From Saltatorellus ferox (lineage in GTDB: Bacteria; Planctomycetota; UBA1135; GCA-002686595): 64,000 nt of DNA. The first letter of the stretch is position 1. Each line of letters starts with the position of its first letter. The DNA is taken from the NCBI GenBank assembly GCA_007751475.1, contig CP036434.1, positions 7,135,524-7,199,523 of the forward strand. The letters run 5' to 3'. Below are positions 35,842 to 44,906 of the stretch, in pieces. Made by a program: the position numbers and the translations under genes. The notes under the pieces were generated by a model. It was not told where the DNA came from and searched no databases. It was given only the letters and a program-made list of their open reading frames with translations.

Positions 35842-36714
35842 ATGCTTCGTACTCTCCTCAGGATCCGGCTCGCGCTGCCCCTGATCTTACTTTCGGTGAG
35901 CTGCCATCCGGGCATCATCGAGGCCGCCTCCGTACCGGACGGCCAGGGGCCGGGCCAGAAGACCAGCGACCCGAACGCCGCCAACGAGAGCTCCGGCCCC
36001 GAGTTCGTTCCGCTCCTGAACGGCAGCGACCTCTCCGGGTGGACACAGGCCAAGAACGACGAGGGTGGCGAGCTGCGTTTCACGGCCGAGCCTGGCCGGA
36101 TCATCCGCGTCTATGGCGCGCTATCCGAAGGAGACGACGCCGAGAACGACCACCTCCACACCGAGGCCGAGTACAGCCGCTACGTGTTCCGCGTCGAGTA
36201 CCGCTGGCTCGGTCCGCGCTTTGGCGCTCGCAGCGACCGGCACCGCGAAGCGGGCGTCCTCTTCCACATGGCCTCGGACACCGAGGACGTGTGGCCACCG
36301 GCCCTCGAATGCAGGCTCGGCGACTCACCGCTCGACGACGCGGACGACCTCAACAAGTGGATGTCCGGCGACCTCTGGGTACACGGGCAGGACCTGAGCG
36401 TCGCCGCCCACACGAAGGATGGGCACTTCGACCCTGCAGCCCCGATCCAGCGCATCGGCACGGACAAGCAGCGCGAGTCCAATCGCGTGTCCCTCGCCGC
36501 GGAGAAGCCGACGGGAGAATGGAACGAGATCGAGCTGATCGTGAACGGCGGCGAGGAGGTGACCTTCATGGTCAACGGCCAGGTCGTCAATCAGATGATC
36601 GACGTGCGCCGGGGCGACGAACTGGTGACCGGCGGGCGAATCTCGCTGGAGGCCAAGTGGGCCGCGATCGATTACCGGAACCCGCGGATCATGCGGCTCC
36701 CGGACCCGGAATAG
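35842..36714 (+). CDS. DUF1080 (3-keto-disaccharide hydrolase domain) protein, probable lipoprotein
   Basis: A 290-aa DUF1080 protein with a laminarinase/concanavalin-like fold; some members hydrolyse 3-keto-disaccharides and others bind glycans. The N-terminus LRIRLALPLILLSVSCHPG looks like a signal with a Cys that may be lipidated (the lipobox is imperfect). Core motifs: FVPLLNGSDLSGWTQ, SRYVFRVEYRWLG, REAGVLFHMAS, ALECRLGDSPLDD, WNEIELIVNGGEEVTFMVNGQVVN, GGRISLEAKWAAIDYRN. The ATG at 35842 was chosen for the signal; 35797 is possible. DUF1080 proteins are abundant in Planctomycetota. Confidence 0.83.
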   Translation: MLRTLLRIRLALPLILLSVSCHPGIIEAASVPDGQGPGQKTSDPNAANESSGPEFVPLLNGSDLSGWTQAKNDEGGELRFTAEPGRIIRVYGALSEGDDAENDHLHTEAEYSRYVFRVEYRWLGPRFGARSDRHREAGVLFHMASDTEDVWPPALECRLGDSPLDDADDLNKWMSGDLWVHGQDLSVAAHTKDGHFDPAAPIQRIGTDKQRESNRVSLAAEKPTGEWNEIELIVNGGEEVTFMVNGQVVNQMIDVRRGDELVTGGRISLEAKWAAIDYRNPRIMRLPDPE

Positions 36715-36721
36715 GGACCCT

Positions 36722-37531
36722 TCAGGCGCGGTGACGCGGTCGGGCGACCACGAGGACGTGGAAGCCGAGGAGCGACAGTCCCGGGATCGCGCAGAGCATC
36801 CGATCGATCCCGATGAAGGCTTTCGTGATCAGCGCCGAACCGGGCACGAAACGAAGCACGCCGAGGTGGTCCGGGAACCCCGCGAAGACGTAGGCGAGGA
36901 CGCCGAACTTCTTGGTCTTCAGGACGTCCATGCCGGCCGCCTCGGTCAGCTCGACGATGCCCTTGCGCGTGAAGCCCTGGTCGCCCACGTCGAAGTGCTG
37001 GCTCTTGCGGTACATGATCGCGCGCGCCGCCCGGATGATCGGGTTGTCGTTGCACGGCTCGCTCATGACGAGGAGGCCGTCCTTCGCGAGGACGTCGTTG
37101 CAGCTTTCGAGGAACCCCACGTGATCGCGCATGTGGTGGAGGCTGCCCTTGCAGAACACGACGTCGAAGGCCTCGGGCTTGAACGGCATGTGCTCGGCGT
37201 CCGCCGTCACGAGCCGTGCATTCGGGACGTACTCCTCGCTGACCCGCAGCATCTCGTGGCTGATATCGAGGCCGACGGATCCGGGCCGCTGGGCCTCCAG
37301 CTCCGCCAAGAAGAACCCGGTGCCGCACCCGATGTCGAGGAGCCGCTTGGACGCCTGGGGCGCGTGCCGGATCATCTCGGCGTGCCACTCCTCCTGGAAG
37401 AGGCGGCTGAACTTGAACGAATAGCGATACGCATACCGAGGCGCCAGCGCGCGGTGAAGCTCGATCTGAGCCTGCGCGTTCGCTGCAGACGTACCCGCCG
37501 AAGCGTCTTGGGTGTGGGCTCTTTCCGTCAT
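36722..37531 (-). CDS. Class I SAM-dependent methyltransferase
   Basis: A 269-aa methyltransferase. Motif I is RLLDIGCGTGFFLAELE, motif II GSVGLDISHEMLRVSEEY, motif III LVTADAEHMPFKPEAFDVVFCKGSLHHM. The C-terminus ends in a hydrophobic stretch (AFIGIDRMLCAIPGLSLLGFHVLVVARP), suggesting membrane association. UbiE/COQ5-like small-molecule or lipid methylation is plausible, but the substrate is not indicated by neighbours. The ATG at 37531 (MTERAHTQ) was chosen. A perfect hairpin lies upstream. Confidence 0.78.
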   Translation of the reverse strand: MTERAHTQDASAGTSAANAQAQIELHRALAPRYAYRYSFKFSRLFQEEWHAEMIRHAPQASKRLLDIGCGTGFFLAELEAQRPGSVGLDISHEMLRVSEEYVPNARLVTADAEHMPFKPEAFDVVFCKGSLHHMRDHVGFLESCNDVLAKDGLLVMSEPCNDNPIIRAARAIMYRKSQHFDVGDQGFTRKGIVELTEAAGMDVLKTKKFGVLAYVFAGFPDHLGVLRFVPGSALITKAFIGIDRMLCAIPGLSLLGFHVLVVARPRHRA

Positions 37532-37601
37532 GGCTCCGGGGCGATGGCCCGGCGGCAAAGTCTACCGCGCCCGAAGCCGGGCCTCGATGATTCACGCAAA
37601 T

Positions 37602-37644
37602 GTGCCCCCATTCCTGACCACTCGGTGGTCAGGAATGGGGGCAC
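37602..37644. repeat. Perfect 20-bp inverted repeat (REP-like hairpin)
   Basis: Bases 37602-37621 are the exact complement of 37625-37644 with a 3-base loop; the arms contain GTGCCCCC and ATTCCTGACCAC. It lies between the start of the methyltransferase gene and the stop of the Bat-operon gene, both on the minus strand. It is followed by TTTT in the plus direction but only a weak T tract in the transcribed direction, so it is a better REP candidate than terminator. It differs in sequence from the palindrome at 312-445 but is of the same kind. Confidence 0.88.
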
Positions 37645-37665
37645 TTTTCCCGATCGAGACAGGCG

Positions 37666-40600
37666 TTACCCGCCGCGCTTCACCCAGTCGTGGGCGATCG
37701 AGCGGAGATCCGGCGCGGCGCCGTTCTGAACCTCTCCGAAGTAGTGAGTCTCGATCCGGATGACGGCCGCGTCGAGGTCCCGGCGCTCCGCGTCTCCGAT
37801 CCTCGGTGAGGAGCGGACCTCTTGGAGCAGGTTCAGCACCGTGAACGGCGTCACGTCGTCGGGGACCTGAAGGCCCTTGGCGGCCTCGGCGGGCCGGTCG
37901 CCCTTGACCACGGCCCACAGCATCCAGAAGACGGCCGCGAGGCCCGGGATCAAGAGCAGCCAGCGCCAGTCGAACGGCTTCTTCGTCTCGTAGGCGTGCT
38001 CGAGGTTCACCTCCAGCTCCGCCGTCATCAGGTCGGCGTCGTCGTAGCGCTGGTAAAGGGTCTGGATCGACTCGTCGGTCGGCGCGGCGAAGCGGAAGTT
38101 CTGCGGTTTCCCGACGCCCTCCTTGGCTTTCATCTCCACGAGCCAGAGGCGCTCCGAGATGATCGTCTCCTCGTCGTCGGCGAAGCGGGCGATCGAGACC
38201 CCCTGATCCTCCGTCTTGGTGACCTCGAAGTCCTCCGGGTCGATCTTGACGAGGGTCTCCAGCTCAGGGACGAGGCCTTCCGCCTGGGCCTTCACCTCCA
38301 TGACGAGGATCCCCTCGTCCGCCTTGTTCTCGTCGAGGATCTGGGTCACCGAAACGTTTGCGTAGGGGCGCGGCTCGACGTCCTTCGCCGACGCGTCGAT
38401 GGGCACCACCGGCGAGGAGATCGGGAGCACCACGTAGCCCGTGACGTCGTTGAAGTCGAGGTCGAGCTTCAGCGGCGGGACGCGGTCCACCTCGGGCCCT
38501 TTCGCCTGCAGCAAGATGTAAGCGTAGGAGGTCCGTCGCCAGCCGTACTCCTCCTCGGCCTTGGACCCCGCCTTCTCCTGGTTGAAGGTCACCGACTTCA
38601 CGTCGAATTGCTCGGACAGCACCGCGCGGCAGGCCTCTTCGAACTTGTCGCGGTAGTTCTCCTGGGGCCTGCCGTAGTTGTAGTACGCGTTGACCGCGTT
38701 CGCCTGGTTCTGCAGGTACTTCGAAAACCCGCCGCTCTCCCGACCGATCTCCTTCGTGTAGCGAATGTCCACGCGCAGCCCGAACGGCTCCTGGCCGACG
38801 TCGGTGTCGCCGTCGATCGTGGCGCGCAGCTCGATCTCGGTCACGAGGTCGGCGTAGTAGTCATAGACCTTGCGCGCGGCGCGCGCCTGGGGGTGATCTC
38901 CCACGATGTCGAAGCCGGCCTCCAGGTAGCGATTCTTCACCGAAGGGTTCAGCGAACTGAGCCGAGTGAAGAGCATGTTCGCGAACATGGCCCGATGCTT
39001 CTCTCCGGCCTCTCCCTCCAGATCGTCGAGGGCCGACTTGATCTTCGGGATCTCGTGGCTGGCGAGCAGCGTCTCGTCGGTGACGGCTTTCAGGTCACTC
39101 GCCCCGAGGGCCGCCGCGAACCAGGAGCTGAACGCCTCCACCGAGTACTCGTCGGTCCGCAGCTCGGGAATCCCGGCCACGTAGTGGCGCGCCGCCTTCG
39201 CGAACAGCTCCAGCGCTTCCTTGCGGGACCCCGAGAAGTCCGACGACTTCTGGAGGTCGTTGCGGTAGTTGTTGAGGTCGTGGAGGAGCGCCGCGCGCGA
39301 CGTCTCCAGCTGCCAGGCGTCTGGATGCGACTCCAGCGCCCGCGCGAGCATCGACTGCGCGATCTCGTACCCGCGCTGGACCTCGGCCTCGATGTCCTTC
39401 TGCTTGCGGTTCGTCTTCGCCGCTCGCTGGACGTCGGGGGCGCGCCAGATTTCCGCGAGGTTTTCGCGCATCCGCTGGGTCATCGCGGCGAGCGTCTCCG
39501 GCTTCAGCGCATCCAGGGACCCGAAGACCTGCTCCAGGACCTCCACGCGGTAGATCTCCGCCTGACTGTGCGTCTGGGTGAAGGCGCGCATCAGAAGCTC
39601 GGAGTCGAGTTCGAGTCCCTCGATCTCGCGCAGCTTCGCCACCCACTTCGCGAGATCGCGAAGGTTGCGGTCCTGCTTGCTGCGGGTCAGCGGGATCCCG
39701 CTGGCCCGCGTGTTGTAGCCGTAGCTGAAGTTGTAGATGCTCGTGCGGTTCCGGCTGGAGTTGGGATCGTTGTTGTTGATCCAGACCTCGATGAAGGTCT
39801 TCGCCAGCTCCTCGGCCTTCTTCGGGTTCGGCCCCGCGAGGTCGCGGATGTAGGGAAACGCGAGCGCCTCCTCATTGACCTTCAGGTAGAGCTCCGCGAT
39901 CGTCTGGTCGATCTTCGGGCGCAGACTCGCAGGGAGCGATTCGCGCCAGAGTCCATCGGGGCGCGCCTCCAGAAGATCCGTCGGCTCGACCGGCTGAACG
40001 ACGACGCGGTTGTAGCTGGAGCGATAGCTCGTCCAGTAGATGTTGCCGTAGCTATCTCGCTCGTACTGGGGCCCCATCGACGACTGCTGGGAGTTCTCGA
40101 ACGCGTGCTTCGCCTCGCGCAGCCAGGTGTCGGCCACGAGCGTCAGCGTGTCGCTCCACTCCTCCGCTCGCTCCGGCGCCACTTCCAGGAGCGCGTCGAC
40201 CGCTGTGCGCAGGAGCTTCATGTCTTCCAGGCGCTCGTCCGGCTGAAAAGAGCGCGTGACCATGCCCATCGAGGCCTCCGCGCCGATGGTCGCGAGGACC
40301 TCCATGCCGCGCTCGGGCCGCTCCTGGAACGACTCGCGCAGCCAGTTCTCCCCCTTGGCCTCGCGGACCTTCTTGGCGAGCCCCACCGCGCGCTTGAGGG
40401 CGTCGATCTTGACGGCCTCCTCGATCTCGCCGGGTGCGAGCGTCGCCATGGTCGCGTCCCAGGCGGCGCTGAGCGTCTCCGGCCGCGGCTCGTCCTGGTG
40501 CTCCGCCATCAGATGCTTCGCCAGGAGGTTGAGCCCCTCGCGGTCGTTCGCTTCCTCGGCCTCGGCCATCGTCGGGAGGAACTCACCGAGCTCCAGATAG

Positions 40601-41844
40601 GAGCCCTGGGCCGCCAGCAGGAGCGCAGCCAGACGCCGGTCCACGACGCCACCCTCCTCCGGGCGCTCCTCTTCGGATCGCGCGACCTCCGCGCGCAGAC
40701 GCGCGACCCAGTCGTCGAGGCTATGCCCCTGATCCAGTACGCGCCGCACGAGCGGCGCGATCAGCATCGCCCGCTTCGGATCGAAGCCCTCGGGCCCCAT
40801 CGTGTCCGGGTCCTCGGGATCTGGCCCCTGGGGCGCGATCCGGATCAGGCTGATGATGTCGTCGAACTCGAACGCAGGCTCCTCCTGGAACGGCGCGAGC
40901 TGGCCGTTCATCGGCTGCGGCGAGCGCGAGATCTTTCCGAGCATCTGCTCGTACTGCATCTTCGCCTGCTTGTTGAAGAGCGCGAGCGTCTCGGCGACCT
41001 CGTCCCAGCGCCCGAGCGATACGTTGCGGCTGAAGAGTTCGATGTCGCGCTTGATGCGCTTCATCTTCTGGGACGCCTTCTTCTGGTCGACCTTGGCCTT
41101 CTCCTTGTCGAACGCCTTCTTGAGCTTGTCCCAGGCCTTCTTGTCCTCGTCGAACGCCGCCTTCGCGGTCTCGTATTCGGCCTGGGCGGTCTGATAGTCC
41201 GCTTCGAGCTTTTCGAAGGCCGCGAGCGCCGTTTCGTAGGCGGCCCGCTTCTCGGGGTACGCGGCGGCGACTTCCTGCTTCTTCGCCGCCAGCGCCATCA
41301 GTCCGGCGAGGCCGTCCACGGGCTGGACCACGTCCTCGGGCAGGACCGGTGGCACGAGATCCGCGGGCCGCTCCGGCTTCGTCGGCGCCTCGGGCGCCTT
41401 GGGCTCGTCGGGGAGCGGCTCGGGGTCTTCGGGGTCCTTGAGCTCGGGGTCTTCGTCGGAGGGAAGCGGATCGGGCTTCGCCCACTCCTTCAGCATGGTC
41501 GATGGACGCCGGTCCAGCTGGAGCTGCTGGAACTGCTGCATGAACTGCGGATCGACGGGCTTCTCTTCGGCCTCGTCGTCGTCGTCGCCCGGTGCGCCCT
41601 CCGCCGAAGCCCCTCCGCTGCTGGCCGTGACCTTGCCGCCCGAGGCCACCAGCGCACGAAGGTCTGCCTGGGTCATCGAGGTCAGGTTCTGACCGTTGAT
41701 GATCGTTTGACCGTTGACCCGAACGACGGTCGCCGGTTTGAGGGTGACCATCGTCTGCTGGCTGAGGGCAGAAGCGGTGCATTCGGCGCCGACCGCCAGG
41801 TGCGAGACGATCAGCAAGGAAACGAAAGGAGCGAAACGAACCAT
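37666..41844 (-). CDS. 1392-aa exported, membrane-anchored protein of the Bat operon
   Basis: A very large unique protein. Signal peptide MVRFAPFVSLLIVSHLAVGAECTA. It continues with an acidic/proline region (PLPSDEDPELKDPEDPEPLPDEPKAPEAP), then a coiled-coil (about 185-275: KRAAYETALAAFEKLEADYQTAQAEYETAKAAF). A long, mostly helical region follows (about 280-1280). One transmembrane helix (WLLLIPGLAAVFWMLWAVV, about 1290-1312) precedes a ~80-aa cytoplasmic tail ending HYFGEVQNGAAPDLRSIAHDWV. No enzyme motif is visible. It is the last gene of the MoxR/DUF58/VWA cluster and may be the periplasmic target or scaffold of that machinery, in place of BatD; this is inference from position. A 1342-codon antisense frame is a shadow. 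Confidence 0.75.
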   Translation of the reverse strand: MVRFAPFVSLLIVSHLAVGAECTASALSQQTMVTLKPATVVRVNGQTIINGQNLTSMTQADLRALVASGGKVTASSGGASAEGAPGDDDDEAEEKPVDPQFMQQFQQLQLDRRPSTMLKEWAKPDPLPSDEDPELKDPEDPEPLPDEPKAPEAPTKPERPADLVPPVLPEDVVQPVDGLAGLMALAAKKQEVAAAYPEKRAAYETALAAFEKLEADYQTAQAEYETAKAAFDEDKKAWDKLKKAFDKEKAKVDQKKASQKMKRIKRDIELFSRNVSLGRWDEVAETLALFNKQAKMQYEQMLGKISRSPQPMNGQLAPFQEEPAFEFDDIISLIRIAPQGPDPEDPDTMGPEGFDPKRAMLIAPLVRRVLDQGHSLDDWVARLRAEVARSEEERPEEGGVVDRRLAALLLAAQGSYLELGEFLPTMAEAEEANDREGLNLLAKHLMAEHQDEPRPETLSAAWDATMATLAPGEIEEAVKIDALKRAVGLAKKVREAKGENWLRESFQERPERGMEVLATIGAEASMGMVTRSFQPDERLEDMKLLRTAVDALLEVAPERAEEWSDTLTLVADTWLREAKHAFENSQQSSMGPQYERDSYGNIYWTSYRSSYNRVVVQPVEPTDLLEARPDGLWRESLPASLRPKIDQTIAELYLKVNEEALAFPYIRDLAGPNPKKAEELAKTFIEVWINNNDPNSSRNRTSIYNFSYGYNTRASGIPLTRSKQDRNLRDLAKWVAKLREIEGLELDSELLMRAFTQTHSQAEIYRVEVLEQVFGSLDALKPETLAAMTQRMRENLAEIWRAPDVQRAAKTNRKQKDIEAEVQRGYEIAQSMLARALESHPDAWQLETSRAALLHDLNNYRNDLQKSSDFSGSRKEALELFAKAARHYVAGIPELRTDEYSVEAFSSWFAAALGASDLKAVTDETLLASHEIPKIKSALDDLEGEAGEKHRAMFANMLFTRLSSLNPSVKNRYLEAGFDIVGDHPQARAARKVYDYYADLVTEIELRATIDGDTDVGQEPFGLRVDIRYTKEIGRESGGFSKYLQNQANAVNAYYNYGRPQENYRDKFEEACRAVLSEQFDVKSVTFNQEKAGSKAEEEYGWRRTSYAYILLQAKGPEVDRVPPLKLDLDFNDVTGYVVLPISSPVVPIDASAKDVEPRPYANVSVTQILDENKADEGILVMEVKAQAEGLVPELETLVKIDPEDFEVTKTEDQGVSIARFADDEETIISERLWLVEMKAKEGVGKPQNFRFAAPTDESIQTLYQRYDDADLMTAELEVNLEHAYETKKPFDWRWLLLIPGLAAVFWMLWAVVKGDRPAEAAKGLQVPDDVTPFTVLNLLQEVRSSPRIGDAERRDLDAAVIRIETHYFGEVQNGAAPDLRSIAHDWVKRGG

Positions 41845-42088
41845 GGGTGACGAGCGTCGTGGGTGATTCCGGGAGCCAGCGCCCCCCAGAGAGAAAGGCA
41901 GAGGCCCCGCGGTGAATCGAACAGGAGCGAGTAGCGGCGGGTGTGGACGAGCGCGGTCGAGCTTCGCCTTCGGACAGGCAAGCGTCGGCCGCGCTCGGAC
42001 TTCAGTCACGCGGCCTCAGGAGCCGCTGCCGTCAGGCGGCGGACCGCCTCCGGCGCTTCGAGAGTCTTCAGGCTGCTTGCCAGGCTTG

Positions 42089-42106
42089 GCGCCCCGACCG
42101 GGGCGC
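42089..42106. repeat. Short GC-rich hairpin between operon genes
   Basis: GCGCCCCG and CGGGGCGC around a 2-base centre in the 294-base gap between the TPR gene and the 1392-aa gene. It may stabilise or attenuate the operon mRNA; no T tract follows in the transcribed (minus) direction. The rest of the gap shows nothing else. Confidence 0.45.
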
Positions 42107-42138
42107 TTTCCGGAACCGTTTCATGTTCCGTTTCCCTG

Positions 42139-42759
42139 TCATTGGGAGGGCAGGGGCAAGCCCTGCAGCTCCTCCAGATCGAGGCGCGCCAGCTTGACGG
42201 TCGCCTCCAGGTCTTCCATGTGGGAGACAGCCGACTTGGATTCGCCGCGGGCATCCGCCTCTTCAGCGAGCAAACGATAGGTCTGACGGGCCACTTCGAC
42301 CTCCGGCTCCCACTCGGTGCGCGGGGCGCCCTCGAGTCGCATGAGCCAGGTCCAGTAGTACTGCGCGTTCGCGTGGGCTTCGCGCGCCTCGTCGAGCAGC
42401 GCGCTCCGGGCAGGATCGCCAGCGACCGCGCTGTCTTCCCCGAGTTCCTTGACGAGGTCCTTGAGTTCGCGACGGGCGTCGACGAGCTGGGACGCGTTCA
42501 GCTTGGCCTTGGCCATCGACAGACGGATCTGTCGCGCCATCGTCACGCGCTCGGGCGTATCGAGCGCCGGCATCTCCTTGGCGGCGGCCTCGAAGTGCAG
42601 AATCGCACCCGGCCAGTCCCCCTTGGCAGCTGCGGCGCGCGCAAGCGTCAGCTTGGCGTCCGTGGCGTCGAGCGCCATGCGCTCCTGGCCGGGTCCTTCG
42701 TGGTAGGCCCAGGCGGCTACGGGGAGTAGCAGCCAGAGGCCGATGAGTAATTTTCGCAT
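42139..42759 (-). CDS. Small exported TPR-like protein of the Bat operon (BatE-like)
   Basis: A 206-aa protein with a signal peptide (MRKLLIGLWLLLPVAAWA) and helical pairs (ATDAKLTLARAAAAKGDWPGAILHFEAAAKE, ARRELKDLVKELGE, EAREAHANAQYYWTWL, VARQTYRLLAEEADARGE). In Bat clusters of other phyla a small TPR protein (BatE) follows the two VWA proteins, as here. An AAGGAAC Shine-Dalgarno sits just before the ATG. It is 172 bases downstream of the VWA gene. Confidence 0.72.
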   Translation of the reverse strand: MRKLLIGLWLLLPVAAWAYHEGPGQERMALDATDAKLTLARAAAAKGDWPGAILHFEAAAKEMPALDTPERVTMARQIRLSMAKAKLNASQLVDARRELKDLVKELGEDSAVAGDPARSALLDEAREAHANAQYYWTWLMRLEGAPRTEWEPEVEVARQTYRLLAEEADARGESKSAVSHMEDLEATVKLARLDLEELQGLPLPSQ

Positions 42760-42931
42760 GGAAGTTCCTTGGGTGGCAGGTCCTCGCGGGCTGGTGGTGG
42801 TGTTGGGTGCGGTGAGGGTGAAGGGTGACGGGAAGAAGCGAATCGCTCTTCCCCATGTTGGCCGGAAGCGGCGTTTTGCGGGCGGGGCGCCCTGGATTCT
42901 TCGGGCGCCGGGAGGCCTCAGGGGTGCGACG

Positions 42932-43921
42932 TCATGCGGCGCGTGCGCGGCGGCCCATGGGCCTGACGGCAGCCCAGCGGCTTCCAAGGAACTGGAGCGC
43001 CAGCGGCAGAAGGGCGAGGATCAGAGCCCCGAGCGCCGTCGCAAGGAGTGCGTATTCGCGCCGCGTGAGCTGCAGGACCGACTCCTTCTCCGCCCCCGTC
43101 GTGACCTCGGCGAGCACGTCCGATGCCACCTGGCGATCATTGCCGTCATGGTAGGTCCCTCCGAGGCGGAGGGCCATCTGCCGCAGCGCCGACACGTCCT
43201 GGCGGGAGTTTCGACCGTTGATGAAGCTGCCTTGCACCGGGTCACCGAGGCCCACCACGAGCACGCCGCTGACCGACGGCGGCATCTTGGGCATTCCCGT
43301 GGGTGGCACGGTATCGCCGTCGCTCGCGATGACGAGCGTCGTGCTGTCCTTGGGCCACGCCTTCGCGATCTTGGCCGCTTCCTCCAGTCCGTCGAAGAGG
43401 CGCGTTTCGCCCGACTTGAAGGCGTAGTGCATCGGCAGGTCGTCGAGCACGTTGCGAACGACCTCGGAATCGGTGGTGTCGGTCACCACGGGGATCGCGC
43501 CGGTGTAGGTCGCGACGACCGTGATCTTGTACTGGCCAATGGCGACGCGGCTGAACATGGAGTCGAGCACGTCGCGGGCACGCGCCTTGCGGCTCTGCTT
43601 TTTCTCTGGCCCCGCGTCCTCCAAACGCATGGACGGCGACACATCGAGCACGAGCACCAGATGGCGCCAGTCGCCCTCGGCGCGCGCCTGGAGCCGATGC
43701 TGCTTGGGCGTGACGTCGAAGATCAGCGTCGCAAAGCCCCAGGCCAGCGCGGCCGCGGCGATCGACCGGGCGAACGGCACGAGCGCCGTCCAGGCCGCGG
43801 GCCGCCCGCCCGGCCCGAACGCGAGGTGGCGCACGCGCCGGATCCGCCGGGCGTGAATCCCCTCGGCAAGCAGAACGAGCACGGCCGCTCCGACGGTGAT
43901 GAAGATCGTTTCCTGGGTCAT
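42932..43921 (-). CDS. VWA-domain membrane protein of the Bat operon (BatB-like)
   Basis: A 329-aa protein. Two N-terminal membrane segments (FITVGAAVLVLLAEGIHA and an Ala-rich helix) lead into a von Willebrand A domain. The MIDAS motif is LVLDVSPSMRLED; TLVIASDGDTVPP carries the later Asp. A C-terminal transmembrane helix (YALLATALGALILALLPLALQFLG) follows. The VWA surface probably binds protein partners through a metal. The ATG at 43921 lies 7 bases after the previous gene's stop. Confidence 0.88.
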   Translation of the reverse strand: MTQETIFITVGAAVLVLLAEGIHARRIRRVRHLAFGPGGRPAAWTALVPFARSIAAAALAWGFATLIFDVTPKQHRLQARAEGDWRHLVLVLDVSPSMRLEDAGPEKKQSRKARARDVLDSMFSRVAIGQYKITVVATYTGAIPVVTDTTDSEVVRNVLDDLPMHYAFKSGETRLFDGLEEAAKIAKAWPKDSTTLVIASDGDTVPPTGMPKMPPSVSGVLVVGLGDPVQGSFINGRNSRQDVSALRQMALRLGGTYHDGNDRQVASDVLAEVTTGAEKESVLQLTRREYALLATALGALILALLPLALQFLGSRWAAVRPMGRRARAA

Positions 43922-43928
43922 GCCGCGT

Positions 43929-44906
43929 CTACCAGGGGGTCGCCCGCAGGAAGAAACCGAAGAGCGCGAAGAGCCCGAGCGCGCCCAGCCCGAGCCAGCA
44001 CCAAGGACCGAACGCGTCGAGCTGCTCGCCCGCGACCTTCTCCAGCTCGGCGACCTGCATCTCGTCGATGCGCTTGAAGACCGTCTCGAGCGCCACAGGA
44101 TCGCCGGCTTCGAAGACCTCACCGCCGGAGATCGACGCGATGTTCACGACCTCCCCGGGGATGCCGCCGCTGGCCACGTGGATGCCGTAAACGCTGATCC
44201 CTGCCTCGCGCATCATGTCGGCGATCTCCTGGTCCTGTCCACCGTAGAGATCGGGCGACTGGCCATCCGAGATGAGGATGATCATGCGATCGCCCTCCTC
44301 CCTCGTGATGAGCACGTCGCGGCACGCCTTGAGCGCCTTGCCGATCGCGGTGCCACCGAACCAGGGCGGCATGGTCCCGCGCTTGGGATCCATGAACGGA
44401 GGCGCACAGCGGAAGGCCGAGGTATCGCTCGTCAGCGGCACCCAGTGCAGCACGTTGTTGCCGAAGAACGTCAGCCCGAACGCGTCGCCTTCCCGGAAGT
44501 CGAGGAACCCGTTGATGGCCTCCATCGCAGCGTCGTAGCGCGTCCCCTCGCCGTAGGAAGCCGTCATCGAACCCGAGACGTCCACGCAGAACTGAATGTT
44601 GGTGAGCTTGCGCTTGGTCTTCGGCGCGCCGACCCGCTGGGGTCCTGCCAGCAGCAGGATCGCGATAACCGCAAGCAGCGCGGGCACCGACTCGGCGAGC
44701 TTCAGGAAGAAGCCCAGCGCCCGGCCGCGCGCGCGGCGGCCAGGCAACTTCTTGGGATCCCCGTACTGGTGGTCGAAGGGCAGCGCGAGCCGTGCGCCCC
44801 GGCGGGTCCAGACCCAGAAGAAGAGCATCGCGGGCAGCACCAGGAACGCGAGGATCCAGGGCCGCGCAAAGCTCAGGCTGAGGGTGATGTCGAACGGGAG
44901 ATTCAC
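43929..44906 (-). CDS. VWA-domain membrane protein of the Bat operon (BatA-like)
   Basis: A 325-aa protein. N-terminal transmembrane segments (FARPWILAFLVLPAMLFFWVW; VPALLAVIAILLLAGP) are followed by a VWA domain with an intact MIDAS (FCVDVSGSMTASYG, FGGTAIGKALKACRDV, IILISDGQSPDLYGG). A C-terminal transmembrane helix (WLGLGALGLFALFGFFL) ends it, the standard BatA layout. The start is GTG at 44906, overlapping the TGA of the previous gene (GTGA), so they are coupled. Confidence 0.9.
   Translation of the reverse strand: MNLPFDITLSLSFARPWILAFLVLPAMLFFWVWTRRGARLALPFDHQYGDPKKLPGRRARGRALGFFLKLAESVPALLAVIAILLLAGPQRVGAPKTKRKLTNIQFCVDVSGSMTASYGEGTRYDAAMEAINGFLDFREGDAFGLTFFGNNVLHWVPLTSDTSAFRCAPPFMDPKRGTMPPWFGGTAIGKALKACRDVLITREEGDRMIILISDGQSPDLYGGQDQEIADMMREAGISVYGIHVASGGIPGEVVNIASISGGEVFEAGDPVALETVFKRIDEMQVAELEKVAGEQLDAFGPWCWLGLGALGLFALFGFFLRATPW

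Noticed and set aside
37822..41850. 1342-codon open frame antisense to the 1392-aa Bat-operon protein
   Set aside because: Its product is arginine/leucine/valine-biased without domains, whereas the sense frame has a signal peptide, coiled-coil and membrane helix. High GC content explains antisense openness.
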